This document shows positions 36,194 through 45,915 of a DNA stretch of 64,000 nt, in pieces (the stretch's first letter is position 1; every line of letters starts with the position of its first letter). The notes beneath the pieces were generated by a model. It made no database searches and was not told the origin of the DNA. It worked only from the letters and a program-made list of their open reading frames with translations. The translations under genes were made by a program, and so were the position numbers. Origin of the DNA: Herbaspirillum huttiense (GTDB lineage: Bacteria > Pseudomonadota > Gammaproteobacteria > Burkholderiales > Burkholderiaceae_D); assembly GCF_004367745.1 (NCBI RefSeq), contig NZ_CP037993.1, positions 3,472,001 through 3,536,000 on the forward strand, written 5' to 3'.

Positions 36194-37387
36194 ATGAATT
36201 CCCACCCCAATCTCCTGCGCTCCCTGGACCTGTTCTGCAAGGTCGTCGACAACTATGGCGATATCGGCATCTGCTGGCGGCTGGCGCGGCAGCTGGCGCA
36301 TGAACACGGGCTCGCGGTGCGGCTGTGGGTGGATGACCTGGTGAGCTTCCGGCGCATCTGGCCGACGGTGGACACGCTGGCCGGGACGCAAGAGATCAGC
36401 GGCGTGACGGTGCAGCACTGGCGTGGCCAGGACGGTCAGTTCACGGCGGACGATGTGGCCGATATCGTCATTGAATTCTTCGGCTGCGAGATCCCGCCCG
36501 GCTATGTGGAAGCCATGGCGCAGCGCTCGCCCAAGCCCGTCTGGTTCAACCTGGAAGGCTTGTCCGCCGAACCCTGGGTCGAAGGCTGCCACACCCTGCC
36601 CTCCCCGCATCGCTCGCTGAAGCTGACCAAGTATTTTTTCTTCCCTGGCTTCAATGAACGAACCGGCGGGCTCAGTTTCGAAGCCGACCTGCAAGCCCGG
36701 CGGCAGGCCTTCCTGGCCAACCATGAAGGCCCGGCCTTCTTGGCCGGGCTGGGCGTGACTGCTGCCGAAGTGCAGGCCTGCAAGGTCTCGCTGTTCTGCT
36801 ACGACTATGCCCCGATTGCCGAATTGTTTGCGGCTTGGCAAGCCTCGCCCGCCCCGGTTACCTGCCTGGTGCCGGAAGGCGTGGGACGCGCTGCAGTCGA
36901 GGCCTTCCTCGGCGCACCGGCGCACGCCGGAACGGTGGCCACGCAGGATGCTTTGACGGTACGCGTGCTGCCCTTCGTGGCGCAGACCGATTACGACCGC
37001 CTGCTGTGGAGCTGCGACCTCAATTTCGTGCGAGGTGAAGATTCCTTCGCACGCGCCCAATGGGCCGGCCGCCCCTTCGTCTGGAACATCTATCACCAGG
37101 ACAAGAACCTGCACCACACCAAGCTCAACGCCTTCCTGAAGATTTATGACCCGGCCACGCCCGCCGTGACCGACCTCAACCGGGCCTGGAATGGCGCTTA
37201 TCCGGGCGACCTCGACTGGCAGGCAGCGTGGCAGACCCTGCAGGCCGAACTGCCGGCATTGTCGGGCCAGGCTGAACAATGGGTACGAAAGCTGTTGGCA
37301 AATGGCGACTGGATGGACAATTTGCTCGGCTTCGCCCGCCGGCTCGCCCTCAAAGAGTGGAAGAGCACGGAAAATGGGTTAAAATAG
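36194..37387 (+). CDS. earP: EarP, EF-P arginine rhamnosyltransferase
   Basis: A 397-residue protein from ATG 36194. The opening LDLFCKVVDNYGDIGICWRLARQLA is characteristic of EarP, as is the nucleotide-sugar motif RGEDSFARAQWAGRPFVWNI near residue ~280. EarP transfers rhamnose from dTDP-rhamnose to Arg32 of EF-P. It directly precedes efp (121 bp), the standard earP-efp order. An upstream ATG at 36110 would add 28 residues unlike the family, so the shorter start is preferred. No clear Shine-Dalgarno sequence is seen. Confidence 0.95.
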   Translation: MNSHPNLLRSLDLFCKVVDNYGDIGICWRLARQLAHEHGLAVRLWVDDLVSFRRIWPTVDTLAGTQEISGVTVQHWRGQDGQFTADDVADIVIEFFGCEIPPGYVEAMAQRSPKPVWFNLEGLSAEPWVEGCHTLPSPHRSLKLTKYFFFPGFNERTGGLSFEADLQARRQAFLANHEGPAFLAGLGVTAAEVQACKVSLFCYDYAPIAELFAAWQASPAPVTCLVPEGVGRAAVEAFLGAPAHAGTVATQDALTVRVLPFVAQTDYDRLLWSCDLNFVRGEDSFARAQWAGRPFVWNIYHQDKNLHHTKLNAFLKIYDPATPAVTDLNRAWNGAYPGDLDWQAAWQTLQAELPALSGQAEQWVRKLLANGDWMDNLLGFARRLALKEWKSTENGLK

Positions 37388-37508
37388 CGGGCTACCGTTT
37401 TAACGCAGTTTGGAATTCAATCGTACGTGGGCTTGCGGTGAAGTTTTAGAAGTTTTACCAGTGGGCTACCGACAGTTTGAAAAAACCTACTTTTCACGAC
37501 ACATCGCT

Positions 37509-38084
37509 ATGAAATTTGCAAAAGAAATCCGCGTCGGCAACATCATTATGGTCGACAGCAAGCCCATGATCGTCCTGCGCTCGGACGTCAACGGTTCTTC
37601 CCGTACCGGCTTCACCTACAAGTGGAAGATGAAGAACCTGCTGACCAACAGCCCGCAGGAAAGCGTCTTCCGTGGCGACGACAAGTTCGACGTCGTGGTG
37701 CTGGACAAGAAGCCTGTGACCTATTCGTACTTCGCTGACCCGCTGTTCGTCTTCATGGACGAAGAGTACAACCAGTACGAAATCGAAGGCGAGAACATGG
37801 GCGACGCCATCGGCTACCTGAAGGACGGCATGCAGTGCGAAGCTGTCTTCTACGACGGCAAGGCCATCTCGGTCGAAATGCCGACCACCATCGTGCGCAA
37901 GGTTGCCTACTCGGAACCGGCGGTCAAGGGCAACACTTCGGGCAACGTCCTGAAGGAAGCCAAGATCGAAAACGCCATCGAAGCCAACCAGATCACCGTG
38001 ATGGTGCCGCTGTTCGTGAGCCAGGATGACGACATCGAAATCGACACCCGCACCAACGAGTACAAGAAGGTCGTGCGCGGCTGA
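37509..38084 (+). CDS. efp: Translation elongation factor P (rhamnosylated type)
   Basis: A 191-residue EF-P with three beta-barrel domains. The modification loop reads [15 protein letters not shown] with Arg at position 32, the EarP-type acceptor, rather than the Lys used by EpmA. The C-terminus [17 protein letters not shown] is the conserved EF-P signature. It relieves ribosome stalling at polyproline. It follows earP, and an A-tract/T-tract terminator follows it. Confidence 0.97.
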   Translation: MKFAKEIRVGNIIMVDSKPMIVLRSDVNGSSRTGFTYKWKMKNLLTNSPQESVFRGDDKFDVVVLDKKPVTYSYFADPLFVFMDEEYNQYEIEGENMGDAIGYLKDGMQCEAVFYDGKAISVEMPTTIVRKVAYSEPAVKGNTSGNVLKEAKIENAIEANQITVMVPLFVSQDDDIEIDTRTNEYKKVVRG

Positions 38085-38103
38085 TCGTTAGCCGATGCCA
38101 ATA

Positions 38104-38134
38104 AAAAAAACGCTGCCTGGTGCAGCGTTTTTTT
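38104..38134. terminator. Intrinsic terminator after efp
   Basis: AAAAAAACGCTGC (38104-38116) pairs with GCAGCGTTTTTTT (38122-38134) with a 5-nt loop. Its A- and T-tracts make it effective in both directions, serving efp and the convergent GntR-family gene. Confidence 0.92.
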
Positions 38135-38170
38135 ATGCCTGTTTTACGGGCAAGAGATGAAGCCTGAAGC

Positions 38171-39010
38171 TCATCCCCCTTCCCTCACCCGCGCCAGGTC
38201 CCGCGCCGCCGCCTGTCCTTCCGCGCTGGCCCAGAAGGCCTTGTCAGCCGCCTGCAGGCGCAGGGCCGACTGCTCCATATGGCGCAAGGCCGCTGCCCGC
38301 GCGGCCTCGGCATTGCCATCATTGATCGCTTGTGCCAGCGCCGCATGTTCGGCGCGCACCTGCTGCACGAACTCGTTGCTGCGCGCTTCGTTCATGCGCG
38401 ACACACGGATGGCGGCGTGCAGGAACTGGCTCAGGAACTGTACCAGCGAGGTATAAAGCGGGTTGTGCGAGGCATTGGAGATGGCAGCATGGAAGGCGAA
38501 ATCCTCCTGCACGCCATCGCGCCCCGCCGCAGCCGCTGCATCGATGGCCTGCAAGGCCTGCTGGATCGCCAGGTTCTGCGCGCGCGTGCGGCGCTGCGCC
38601 GCCAGGGCGGCCATCTCCCCTTCCACCCCGCGCCGCAGCTCGATCACCCGCAGCACCGCCTGGATGGAGTCGCGGCCATCATCCATATTCAGGTCCAGCC
38701 GGAAGGGCGTGGCTTGTGTCACCGGCAGGACCACCGTGCCACTGCCCCGGCGCGAGCCGACCAACCCCTCGGACTTCAAGCGTGAAATGGCTTCGCGGAT
38801 CACCGTGCGGCTCACCGAAAATCGTTCGGTCAACTCCATCTCCGAAGGCAAGCGTGCATCCGGGGCGAATTCCCCGCTGCGGATCTGCTGTGCCAGCACG
38901 CTGGTGACATGGTCGGCCAGCGTGGTCTTGCCGCGCGCGGCAGCGGCCATGGAGGCGAGCGCCGAAGCCTGCGGCCTGGAGGAGGAGGAGGAATTCTTCA
39001 TGGCGCGCAT
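38171..39010 (-). CDS. GntR/FadR-type (FCD) transcriptional regulator
   Basis: A 279-residue regulator. Residues ~30-100 form the GntR winged helix (LPSEMELTERFSVSRTVIRE, SRLKSEGLVGSRRGSGTVV). Residues ~120-255 form an FCD ligand domain with the metal-type Asp/His positions (FHAAISNASHNPLY, EHAALAQAINDG). The first ~25 residues are a Ser/Ala-rich extension; ATG 39001 is an alternative start. It is divergent from the D-erythronate dehydrogenase gene and presumably controls it through the operator at 39058-39074. Confidence 0.9.
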   Translation of the reverse strand: MRAMKNSSSSSRPQASALASMAAAARGKTTLADHVTSVLAQQIRSGEFAPDARLPSEMELTERFSVSRTVIREAISRLKSEGLVGSRRGSGTVVLPVTQATPFRLDLNMDDGRDSIQAVLRVIELRRGVEGEMAALAAQRRTRAQNLAIQQALQAIDAAAAAGRDGVQEDFAFHAAISNASHNPLYTSLVQFLSQFLHAAIRVSRMNEARSNEFVQQVRAEHAALAQAINDGNAEAARAAALRHMEQSALRLQAADKAFWASAEGQAAARDLARVREGG

Positions 39011-39057
39011 GATACCGCGCAGGCATCGGCTTTTGTGACTTCCGCTTCATATTCTCA

Positions 39058-39074
39058 AAGTTGTATTACAACTT
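39058..39074. promoter_or_regulatory. FadR/GntR-type operator upstream of denD
   Basis: A perfect palindrome AAGTTGTA-T-TACAACTT. Its centre TTGTATTACAA fits the FCD-GntR consensus TNGTNNNACNA exactly. A consensus -10 TATAAT follows at 39079-39084, so bound repressor would block the denD promoter. Confidence 0.8.
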
Positions 39075-39151
39075 CCGTTATAATGCGCTGCGCGGGTTTC
39101 GCTCAAGCGTTCATATCCCCCTATTCCGACGACAGATCACGAGGAGAACAC

Positions 39152-40126
39152 ATGCATATCGTCATTACCGGCGGCGCCGGCTTCCTGGGCAGCCGACTGG
39201 CGCGCCAGCTGCTGCAGCGCGGCACTCTGACCGGCCGCGACGGCCAGCCGCAAGAGATCAAGCGCATCACCCTGCTGGACGTGGTTCCGGCCCAGGGTTT
39301 CACTGATCCGCGCATCGAAGCTGTCACCGGCGACATCGCCGACGCCGCCGTGATCGAGCGCGTCATCACGCCCGAGACGCAGTCCATCTTCCACCTGGCC
39401 GCCATCGTCAGCGGCCACGCCGAGGCCGATTTCGACCTGGGCATGAAGATCAACTTCGACGCCACCCGCGTCATCCTGGAACGCGCCCGTGCCCTGGGCA
39501 CCAAGCCGCGCGTGGTTTTCACCAGTTCGGTGGCGGTGTTCGGCGGCGAACTGCCGGCCGTGGTCCCCGACAACACCCTGCTGATGCCGCAAAGCTCCTA
39601 CGGTGCGCAAAAGGTCATGGGTGAACTGCTGGTGCAGGATTATTCGCGCAAGGGCTTCATTGACGGCCGTGCGCTGCGCATGCCGACCATTTCGGTGCGT
39701 CCGGGCGCGCCCAACAAGGCGGCCTCCAGCTTCGCCTCGGGCATCATCCGCGAGCCGCTCAATGGCCAGCCCTCGGTCTGCCCGGTCACGCCCGATACCC
39801 GCATGTGGCTGATGTCGCCGCGCCAGGCCATCGCCAACCTGATCCACGGCCATGAAATCAATGGCGCTGACCTGGGCCTGGCCCGCTTCCTCTCCATCGA
39901 CGGCCTGTGCGTGACCGTCAAGGACATGGTCGAAGCCCTGGAACAGGTCGCCGGCAAGGAAGTGGTGCAGCTGATCGAATGGAAGGAAGACGAAGCCATC
40001 AAACGCATCGTCAATTCCTGGCCCGGTGCCTTCGAAGCCAAGCGCGCCAAGGCGCTGGGCTTTACGGCCGATGCCAACTTCGCCGATATCATCCGGGCCC
40101 ACATCGAGGATGAAGTGAAGAAATAA
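39152..40126 (+). CDS. denD: D-erythronate dehydrogenase (extended SDR)
   Basis: A 324-residue NAD-dependent epimerase/dehydratase-type SDR. The Rossmann motif is ITGGAGFLGSRLA; the catalytic Ser is in VFTSSVAVFGG and YxxxK is in SSYGAQKVMGELL. The distinctive RALRMPTISVRPGAPNKAAS stretch is typical of DenD, which oxidises D-erythronate to 2-keto-D-erythronate. GAGGAG precedes ATG 39152. No denK/denI-like partners are adjacent, so the identity rests on sequence style. The adjacent FCD regulator fits a sugar-acid role. Confidence 0.85.
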   Translation: MHIVITGGAGFLGSRLARQLLQRGTLTGRDGQPQEIKRITLLDVVPAQGFTDPRIEAVTGDIADAAVIERVITPETQSIFHLAAIVSGHAEADFDLGMKINFDATRVILERARALGTKPRVVFTSSVAVFGGELPAVVPDNTLLMPQSSYGAQKVMGELLVQDYSRKGFIDGRALRMPTISVRPGAPNKAASSFASGIIREPLNGQPSVCPVTPDTRMWLMSPRQAIANLIHGHEINGADLGLARFLSIDGLCVTVKDMVEALEQVAGKEVVQLIEWKEDEAIKRIVNSWPGAFEAKRAKALGFTADANFADIIRAHIEDEVKK

Positions 40127-40152
40127 GCTGCACATCAGCACGCAGAAAAACG

Positions 40153-40185
40153 AAGGGACAGCCCCGCAAGAGGCTGTCCCTTTTT
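40153..40185. terminator. Terminator between denD and mmsB
   Basis: AAGGGACAGCC (40153-40163) pairs with GGCTGTCCCTT (40172-40182), followed by T's to 40185. It lies between convergent genes. Confidence 0.9.
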
Positions 40186-40205
40186 GCTGCCTGGGTGATA
40201 CGGAT

Positions 40206-41099
40206 TTACTGCGCCTTGCCCAGCATGTTGAAGATGCTGGAGAAGTCCAGCTTGCCTGCCCCGTTCATGCTGTGGATGTCGTACAGATTGCGTGCCGTTG
40301 ATCCCAGCGGAATGGCGCAGTTGGTGGCCAGCGCATTCTCCACGGCCAGCCCCAGGTCCTTGAGCATCAGGTCCACGCCGAATCCGCCCGCATAGCCCTT
40401 GGAGGCCGGCGCCGTGTCCATCACGCCGGGGCAAGGGTTGTAGACCTCCAGCGTCCAGTTGCGGCCCGAGCTCTTGGACATGATTTCCGACAGCACCTTG
40501 GGATCCATGCCATTGGCCATGCCCAAGCGGATCGCTTCCGACGTCCCGATCATGAGGATGCCCAGCAGCATGTTGTTGCACACCTTGACGGTCTGGCCGC
40601 TGCCGCTTTCACCGGCATGGTAGATGGCCTTGCCCATCTTCTGCAGATAAGGCTGGGCGGCCTCGAAGGCCTCCTTGCTGCCGCCCACCATGAAGGTCAA
40701 GGTGCCCGCCGTCGCCCCGTTGGTGCCCCCGGAGACCGGCGCATCCAGCATCTCGAAGCCGCGCGCCTTGGCCGCTGCCGCCACCTTGCGCGCCGCTTCC
40801 GGAGCGATGGTGGAACAGTCGATCAAGAGCGCGCCCGGCTTGGCCGAGGCCAGCACCCCGGCATCGCCCAGGTAGAGCGATTCCACGTGACGGCTGGCCG
40901 GCAGCATGGTGATGACCACGTCGGCCTTGGCCACGGCCGCCATGGAATCGGCTTCGGTCTTGCCGCCGACCTCCACCAGCTTGTCCACGCTGGTCTTGAC
41001 GAGGTCGTGTCCGCTGACCGAAAAACCGGCCTTGACCAGATTCTGCGCCATCGGCAAACCCATATTGCCCAGGCCGATGAAGACGATATTGGCGCTCAT
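40206..41099 (-). CDS. mmsB: 3-Hydroxyisobutyrate dehydrogenase
   Basis: A 297-residue beta-hydroxyacid dehydrogenase. The cofactor motif is FIGLGNMGLPMAQNL, the substrate motif DAPVSGGTNGATAGTL, and the catalytic Lys lies in GQTVKVCNNMLLGI. C-terminal KDLGLAVENA is also typical. It oxidises 3-hydroxyisobutyrate to methylmalonate semialdehyde in valine degradation. Assignment as MmsB rather than tartronate semialdehyde reductase is supported by mmsA 10 bp upstream on the same strand. Confidence 0.92.
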   Translation of the reverse strand: MSANIVFIGLGNMGLPMAQNLVKAGFSVSGHDLVKTSVDKLVEVGGKTEADSMAAVAKADVVITMLPASRHVESLYLGDAGVLASAKPGALLIDCSTIAPEAARKVAAAAKARGFEMLDAPVSGGTNGATAGTLTFMVGGSKEAFEAAQPYLQKMGKAIYHAGESGSGQTVKVCNNMLLGILMIGTSEAIRLGMANGMDPKVLSEIMSKSSGRNWTLEVYNPCPGVMDTAPASKGYAGGFGVDLMLKDLGLAVENALATNCAIPLGSTARNLYDIHSMNGAGKLDFSSIFNMLGKAQ

Positions 41100-41109
41100 G
41101 CTGCTCTCC

Positions 41110-42618
41110 TTACTTCAGGGTGATGGTGGTGTTGACCTGGCCTGCTTCTTCATCGGGCGCGTACCAGCGTGCGGTGACGGTCTTGGTCTGGGTCCAGAAG
41201 GTCACGGCCTGCTTGCCGTTGGGGCCGAGGTCGCCCAGCTTGGACGCGCGCGAACCGGTGAAGCTGAAGTAGGCCACCGGCACGGGGATGGGCACGTTGA
41301 TGCCGACCTGGCCGACGTCGATCTCGTTCTGGAACTTGCGCGCCGCATAGCCCGAGCTGGTGAAGATGGAAGTCCCGTTGCCGTTCGGGTTGGCGTTGAT
41401 GAAGGCAATGGCTTCATCGAGGGTTTCCAGTTCGACGATGCACATGGCCGGGCCAAAGATTTCCTGGGCGTAGATGTCCATCTCGGGCTTGACGCCGGTG
41501 AAGACGGTCGGTCCCACGAAGTTGCCGTTCTCGCTGCCGGCCACCTTGCAATTGCGGCCATCGAGCAGCAGCTTGGCGCCCTGCTCCACGCCGCTGGCGA
41601 TGAGGCGTTCGACACGTTCCTTGGCCGCCTTGGAGACCAGCGGGCCGACATCGGCCTTGCGGTCGGTGCCGGGTCCGACCTTCATGGCCTTGGAGCGTTC
41701 GACGATCTCGGGAATCCATTCGCGTGTCTGGCCCACCAGCACCACCACCGAATTGGCCATGCAGCGCTGGCCGGCCGCACCGAAGGCCGCACCCAGCAGG
41801 TTGTTGATGGCCTGGTCCTTGGGGGCATCGGGCAAGACGATGCAGTGGTTCTTGGCGCCCATCATGCACTGGGCGCGCTTGCCGGCTTCGCTGGCGCGGC
41901 GATAGATCTGGGTGCCGACATGGGTGGAACCGATGAAGGACACCGCCTTGATGTCGGGATGGTCGCAGATCATGTTGGCCACGTCCGGACCGCCATGCAC
42001 CACGTTCAACACGCCCGGCGGCAGGCCGGCCTGGTTGGCCAGCTCGACCAGGAACAGCGAGGAAGTCGGGTCCTGCTCGGAGGGCTTCAACACGAAGGTA
42101 TTGCCGCAGGCCACGGCGATGGGGAACATGAAGCAAGGCAGCATCACCGGGAAGTTGAAGGCGGTAATGCCGGCCCCCACGCCGAGCGGCTGGTAGAGCG
42201 TGTAGACGTCCACGCCGCCGGCCACGTTCTCGGCCAGTTCGCCCAGTTGCAGCGAGGTGATGGAGCAGGCATGTTCCACCACTTCCAGGCCGCGCATGAC
42301 TTCGCCTTCGGCGTCCGGCAGGGTCTTGCCGTGTTCGCGAGTGATCAGTTCGGCCAGCGGGGCGATGTTCTCGCGCAGCAGTTGCTGGAACTTCAGCATG
42401 ATGCGCATGCGCTGCGCCAGTGAAGTATTGCGCCAGGTCTTGAAGGTTTCCTTGGCGTTGGCCACGGCCCGGTCGACTTCTTCCTTGGTAGCGAAAGGCA
42501 CGCGGGCCACCACTTCCTGGGTGGCCGGGTTCAGTACGTCGCGCCACTCCTTGGAAGTGGACTGCACCTTTTCACCGTTGAGGTACAGAGGAACGTTGGG
42601 GATGTTGGCTTGGCTCAT
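41110..42618 (-). CDS. mmsA: Methylmalonate-semialdehyde dehydrogenase (acylating)
   Basis: A 502-residue CoA-dependent aldehyde dehydrogenase. Hallmarks: [37 protein letters not shown], catalytic Cys in [12 protein letters not shown], and [13 protein letters not shown]-like [11 protein letters not shown] near the C-terminus. It converts methylmalonate semialdehyde to propionyl-CoA. GGAAA lies before ATG 42618; an in-frame ATG four codons earlier is possible. With mmsB and the upstream binding-protein gene it forms a valine/3-hydroxyisobutyrate catabolic set. Confidence 0.95.
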   Translation of the reverse strand: MSQANIPNVPLYLNGEKVQSTSKEWRDVLNPATQEVVARVPFATKEEVDRAVANAKETFKTWRNTSLAQRMRIMLKFQQLLRENIAPLAELITREHGKTLPDAEGEVMRGLEVVEHACSITSLQLGELAENVAGGVDVYTLYQPLGVGAGITAFNFPVMLPCFMFPIAVACGNTFVLKPSEQDPTSSLFLVELANQAGLPPGVLNVVHGGPDVANMICDHPDIKAVSFIGSTHVGTQIYRRASEAGKRAQCMMGAKNHCIVLPDAPKDQAINNLLGAAFGAAGQRCMANSVVVLVGQTREWIPEIVERSKAMKVGPGTDRKADVGPLVSKAAKERVERLIASGVEQGAKLLLDGRNCKVAGSENGNFVGPTVFTGVKPEMDIYAQEIFGPAMCIVELETLDEAIAFINANPNGNGTSIFTSSGYAARKFQNEIDVGQVGINVPIPVPVAYFSFTGSRASKLGDLGPNGKQAVTFWTQTKTVTARWYAPDEEAGQVNTTITLK

Positions 42619-42661
42619 TGCAATTTCCATTGTGAAGAGGTGAACAGGATGGGGAGAGCAA

Positions 42662-42682
42662 GGCCGGGAGCAACTCCCGGCC
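42662..42682 (-). other. Hairpin between binding-protein gene and mmsA
   Basis: GGCCGGGAG (42662-42670), loop CAA, CTCCCGGCC (42674-42682). There is no T-run. Its place just after the abundant binding-protein gene suggests 3'-end protection or partial termination before mmsAB. Confidence 0.6.
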
Positions 42683-42689
42683 ACAGGCA

Positions 42690-43931
42690 TTACTGCTTGA
42701 CCAGCGGGCAGGCCGCGTCCATCGGACGGAAGGCCTGCTGGGCCGGGATCACCGACAGCAGCTTCAGGTAATCCCACGGGGCCTTGGACTCGGCCGGGCT
42801 CTTGACCTGGTACAGGTACATGTCGTGGATCACGCGGCCATCCGGACGGATGGAGGCATTGCGCATGACGGCGTCGGAGATCGGAATTTCTCGCATCTTC
42901 TGCGCCACCACTTTCCAGTCCGAGGTCTTGGCGGCCGCGCGCGCCTTCAGGAACTGGTAGACGCTGGAATAGACACCGGCCTGCACCATGGTCGGCTTGA
43001 TGTTCTTGAACTGCGCTTCGAAGCGCTTGGAGAAGGCGCGGGTCTGCTCGTCGTAATCCCAGTAGAAGCCATCGGTGTAAACCAGGCCTTGCGCGGCCTC
43101 CAGCCCGAGCGCATGCACATCCGACAGGAACACCAGCAGCGCCACCAGGCGCTGGTCCTTGCCGCCGACGGCAAAGGAACGGGCCTGCTTGATGGCGTTG
43201 ACCACATCGGTGCCGCCGTTGGCCAGCCCGATCACCTGGGCCTTGGAGGCCTGCGCCTGCAGCAGGAAGGAGGAGAAGTCCGAGGCATTGAGCGGATGGC
43301 GCACCGAACCCACCACCGTACCGCCATTGGCCTTGACCACATCGGAGGCATCCTTCTCCAGCGAATGGCCGAAGGCGTAGTCCACCGTCACGAAGTACCA
43401 GGACTTGTTGCCCAGCTTGGTCAGCGCCGCTGCCGCACCGGCCGCTTGCGAGTAGGTGTCGAACATCCAGTGGAAACCGTTGGTGGCGCATTCGGCCGTC
43501 GTCAGCGCACCGGTGGCCGGGCCGCTGTACATGGCGATGCCGCCCTTTTCCTTGATCAGCTTCTGCACCGCCAGCGCCACCGAGGAATTGGTGAGATCGG
43601 CGATGGCCTCGACCTTGTCGCGGTCCAGCCATTCGCGGGCGCGCGTCACGCCGACGTCGGGCTTGTTCTGGTTGTCGGCCGAGAGGATCTCGATCTTCAT
43701 GCCCTTGCACTCATTCTTGAGGCAGTCTTCCACCGCCATTTTCGCGGCCACCACCGAACCCTGGCCGCCCATGGCCGAGTAGGGGCCGGACATGTCGGTG
43801 AGCACGCCGATCTTGACGGTGTTGGCATCCTGGGCAAGGGCGGGAATGGCGGTCATCGCAGTGGTGGCCAGCGACACCGCACAGGCCACGGCCGCAGCCG
43901 TGAGGGAACGGCTGAAAGCGTTCTTGGACAT
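42690..43931 (-). CDS. ABC transporter substrate-binding protein, LivK type
   Basis: A 413-residue periplasmic binding protein. The signal peptide is [24 protein letters not shown]; the Peripla_BP_6 fold shows [20 protein letters not shown] and [20 protein letters not shown]. It is paralogous to the protein at 9819-11033. It lies upstream of mmsA and mmsB on the same strand, with no permease nearby, so it likely feeds a general branched-chain-type permease with valine-derived acids or a related ligand. That ligand guess comes from context only. Confidence 0.9.
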   Translation of the reverse strand: MSKNAFSRSLTAAAVACAVSLATTAMTAIPALAQDANTVKIGVLTDMSGPYSAMGGQGSVVAAKMAVEDCLKNECKGMKIEILSADNQNKPDVGVTRAREWLDRDKVEAIADLTNSSVALAVQKLIKEKGGIAMYSGPATGALTTAECATNGFHWMFDTYSQAAGAAAALTKLGNKSWYFVTVDYAFGHSLEKDASDVVKANGGTVVGSVRHPLNASDFSSFLLQAQASKAQVIGLANGGTDVVNAIKQARSFAVGGKDQRLVALLVFLSDVHALGLEAAQGLVYTDGFYWDYDEQTRAFSKRFEAQFKNIKPTMVQAGVYSSVYQFLKARAAAKTSDWKVVAQKMREIPISDAVMRNASIRPDGRVIHDMYLYQVKSPAESKAPWDYLKLLSVIPAQQAFRPMDAACPLVKQ

Positions 43932-44144
43932 CTTGTCTCCTTGATCTTGTGATTGTTGTCGGACCTGCCCGCGTTCATGGACGCCGGGTCTTGCCGTTGT
44001 CTCCTGCCGTCTGTCGCCTCTGTCTTCCCGGGCGGCATCACGGCCCCGCTATTCTGCATGTGCGTATTTATCGATACAATAACCACAAAGACAAAACGCT
44101 TTTGCATTGATGCACATCGGCGGCGATGCAACCATGGAGACCAC
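43932..44144. promoter_or_regulatory. Divergent promoter region with TATCGATA dyad
   Basis: A 213-bp spacer between the binding-protein gene and the lysR gene. The segment 44065-44081 (TATTTATCGATACAATA) is an AT-rich near-palindrome centred on TATCGATA and contains T-N11-A spacing. It is a candidate LysR-type site for both directions. Confidence 0.45.
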
Positions 44145-45062
44145 ATGCTGGACTGGGACAACCTCAGGATCTTTCTCGAACTCACCCGCAGCCAGGGCCT
44201 GGTGGATGCCGCCAAGAAGCTGGGCATCGACCACTCCACCGTCTCGCGCCGCATGAAGCGCTTCGAGGAGCAGGTCGGCAGCCAGCTGTTCGACCGCAAC
44301 AACCACGGCTACAAGCTCACCGCCGACGGCTACCGGCTGGTGGAATATGCGGAGCAGGTCGAAAGCACCCTCTATGCCGCCACTGAAGAACTGGGCGGAC
44401 ACAACAGCAAGCTCTCCGGCCAGGTGCGGCTGGGCGCGACCGAAGGCTTCGGCACCTTCGTGCTGGCACCGCACATCGCGCATTTCTGTGCCCGCAATCC
44501 CCACATCACGGTGGACATGCTGCCGATGCCGCGTTTCGTGAATCTGTCCAAGCATGAGGCCGACATCAGCGTGTCGATCGAACGGCCGCTGTCGGGTAAT
44601 TACGTGGTCACAAAACTGTCCGACTATGTCCTGAAGCTTTATGCTTCACGTGAGTACCTGGACAGGCACGCGCCGATTCACACCATGGATGACCTGGCGC
44701 AACATAACTTCATCGGCTACATCGATGACCTGGTCTTCAGTGAAGAATTGCGCTACAAGGATACGGTGGCACCGGACGCTTTCCGGGCCTTCCGCAGCAC
44801 CAGCGTGGTAGCGCAATACACGGCGGCCTGCGCAGGCCGCGCGCTGGCGATCCTGCCCTGCTTCCTGGCGCAGCAGTCCGACGAGCTGGTGCCGGTACTG
44901 CCCGAACAGATCGCCATCACCCGCACCTTCTGGCTGGTGGCTTCCAGCGAGCAGCGCCATGTGGCGCGGGTATCAGCCCTGTGGAGCTACCTGCGCGACT
45001 GCGTGGAGCTCAACCGCGACTTCCTGATGGGACAGTCGCGCCGGATGCGCTGGCTGGAGTGA
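44145..45062 (+). CDS. LysR-family transcriptional regulator
   Basis: A 305-residue LTTR. The N-terminal HTH is [35 protein letters not shown] in outline (residues 1-37), followed by a linker helix and a periplasmic-binding-like effector domain ([20 protein letters not shown]). I take ATG 44145 with GGAGA just upstream; the longer frame runs through the promoter. It is divergent from the binding protein-mmsAB unit and probably regulates it. Confidence 0.92.
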   Translation: MLDWDNLRIFLELTRSQGLVDAAKKLGIDHSTVSRRMKRFEEQVGSQLFDRNNHGYKLTADGYRLVEYAEQVESTLYAATEELGGHNSKLSGQVRLGATEGFGTFVLAPHIAHFCARNPHITVDMLPMPRFVNLSKHEADISVSIERPLSGNYVVTKLSDYVLKLYASREYLDRHAPIHTMDDLAQHNFIGYIDDLVFSEELRYKDTVAPDAFRAFRSTSVVAQYTAACAGRALAILPCFLAQQSDELVPVLPEQIAITRTFWLVASSEQRHVARVSALWSYLRDCVELNRDFLMGQSRRMRWLE

Positions 45063-45153
45063 ATCCTGCCCAAGCGAGCCCGCAACAAGATGTGTTTCAA
45101 CCCGGCCGCCCGGTCCCTCCCCGCGCCGGCGGCCTTATCCCAAGGAGATGACG

Positions 45154-45735
45154 ATGGCTGCAAAGAAAATCCTGCTCTTGACCGGTGATTTCGCCGAGGA
45201 TTATGAAACCATGGTGCCCTTCCAGGCCCTGCAGATGGTCGGCCACACTGTGCACGCGGTCTGCCCCGGCAAGAAAGCCGGCGACAAGATCAAAACCGCC
45301 ATCCACGACTTCGAAGGCGACCAGACCTATACCGAGAAGCCCGGCCACCAGTTCGCCCTCAACGCCAGCTTCGACGATGTCAGCGCGGCAGGCTATGACG
45401 CGCTGGTAGTGGCCGGTGGCCGCGCCCCGGAATACCTGCGCCTGAACCCCAAGGTGATCGAGCTGGTGCAAGCCTTCGCCAAGGCTGACAAGCCCATCGC
45501 CGCCGTTTGCCACGGTCCGCAGGTGCTGGCTGCGGCGGGCGTGCTGGAAGGCAAGAAGGTCTCGGCCTATCCGGCTTGCGCGCCGGAAGTAAAGCTGGCC
45601 GGCGGGCAATTCGCCGATATCGCCGTGGATGCCGCCATCACCGACGGCAAACTGGTCACGGCCCCGGCCTGGCCGGCACATCCGGCGTGGCTGGCGCAGT
45701 TCCTGCAGGTGCTGGGCACGCGCATCGAACTGTAA
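45154..45735 (+). CDS. DJ-1/PfpI family protein
   Basis: A 193-residue protein of the class I glutamine-amidotransferase-like fold. The nucleophile elbow [14 protein letters not shown] holds Cys119-His120, and the conserved acidic residue sits in GDFAEDYE. Members act as glyoxalase III, deglycase-like or protease-like stress proteins; the exact activity cannot be read. I choose ATG 45154 because AAGGAG is 6 bases upstream; ATG 45148 touches that site. It is a single gene between lysR and an ECF sigma factor. Confidence 0.9.
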   Translation: MAAKKILLLTGDFAEDYETMVPFQALQMVGHTVHAVCPGKKAGDKIKTAIHDFEGDQTYTEKPGHQFALNASFDDVSAAGYDALVVAGGRAPEYLRLNPKVIELVQAFAKADKPIAAVCHGPQVLAAAGVLEGKKVSAYPACAPEVKLAGGQFADIAVDAAITDGKLVTAPAWPAHPAWLAQFLQVLGTRIEL

Positions 45736-45915
45736 GGGCTGGACCCTCAGGCGGGGAGCGGCTTGCAGGGCCATGGCTCCCCGCGCAAACGCGCTGGTTT
45801 TGCTTGTTTCTTCATTTCCCCTTCGCAGTTTCCCCCCATTTTTTCCTGCCGAGCCACAATATGCCCTGAGAACAACCGTCTTCAGGGCATGCAGCCCATT
45901 TCCACCCTCTCCCCG

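Noticed and set aside
42619-43710. Upstream extension of mmsA through the binding-protein gene
   Set aside because: It is antiphase shadow of the binding-protein coding sequence; the real start is 42618.
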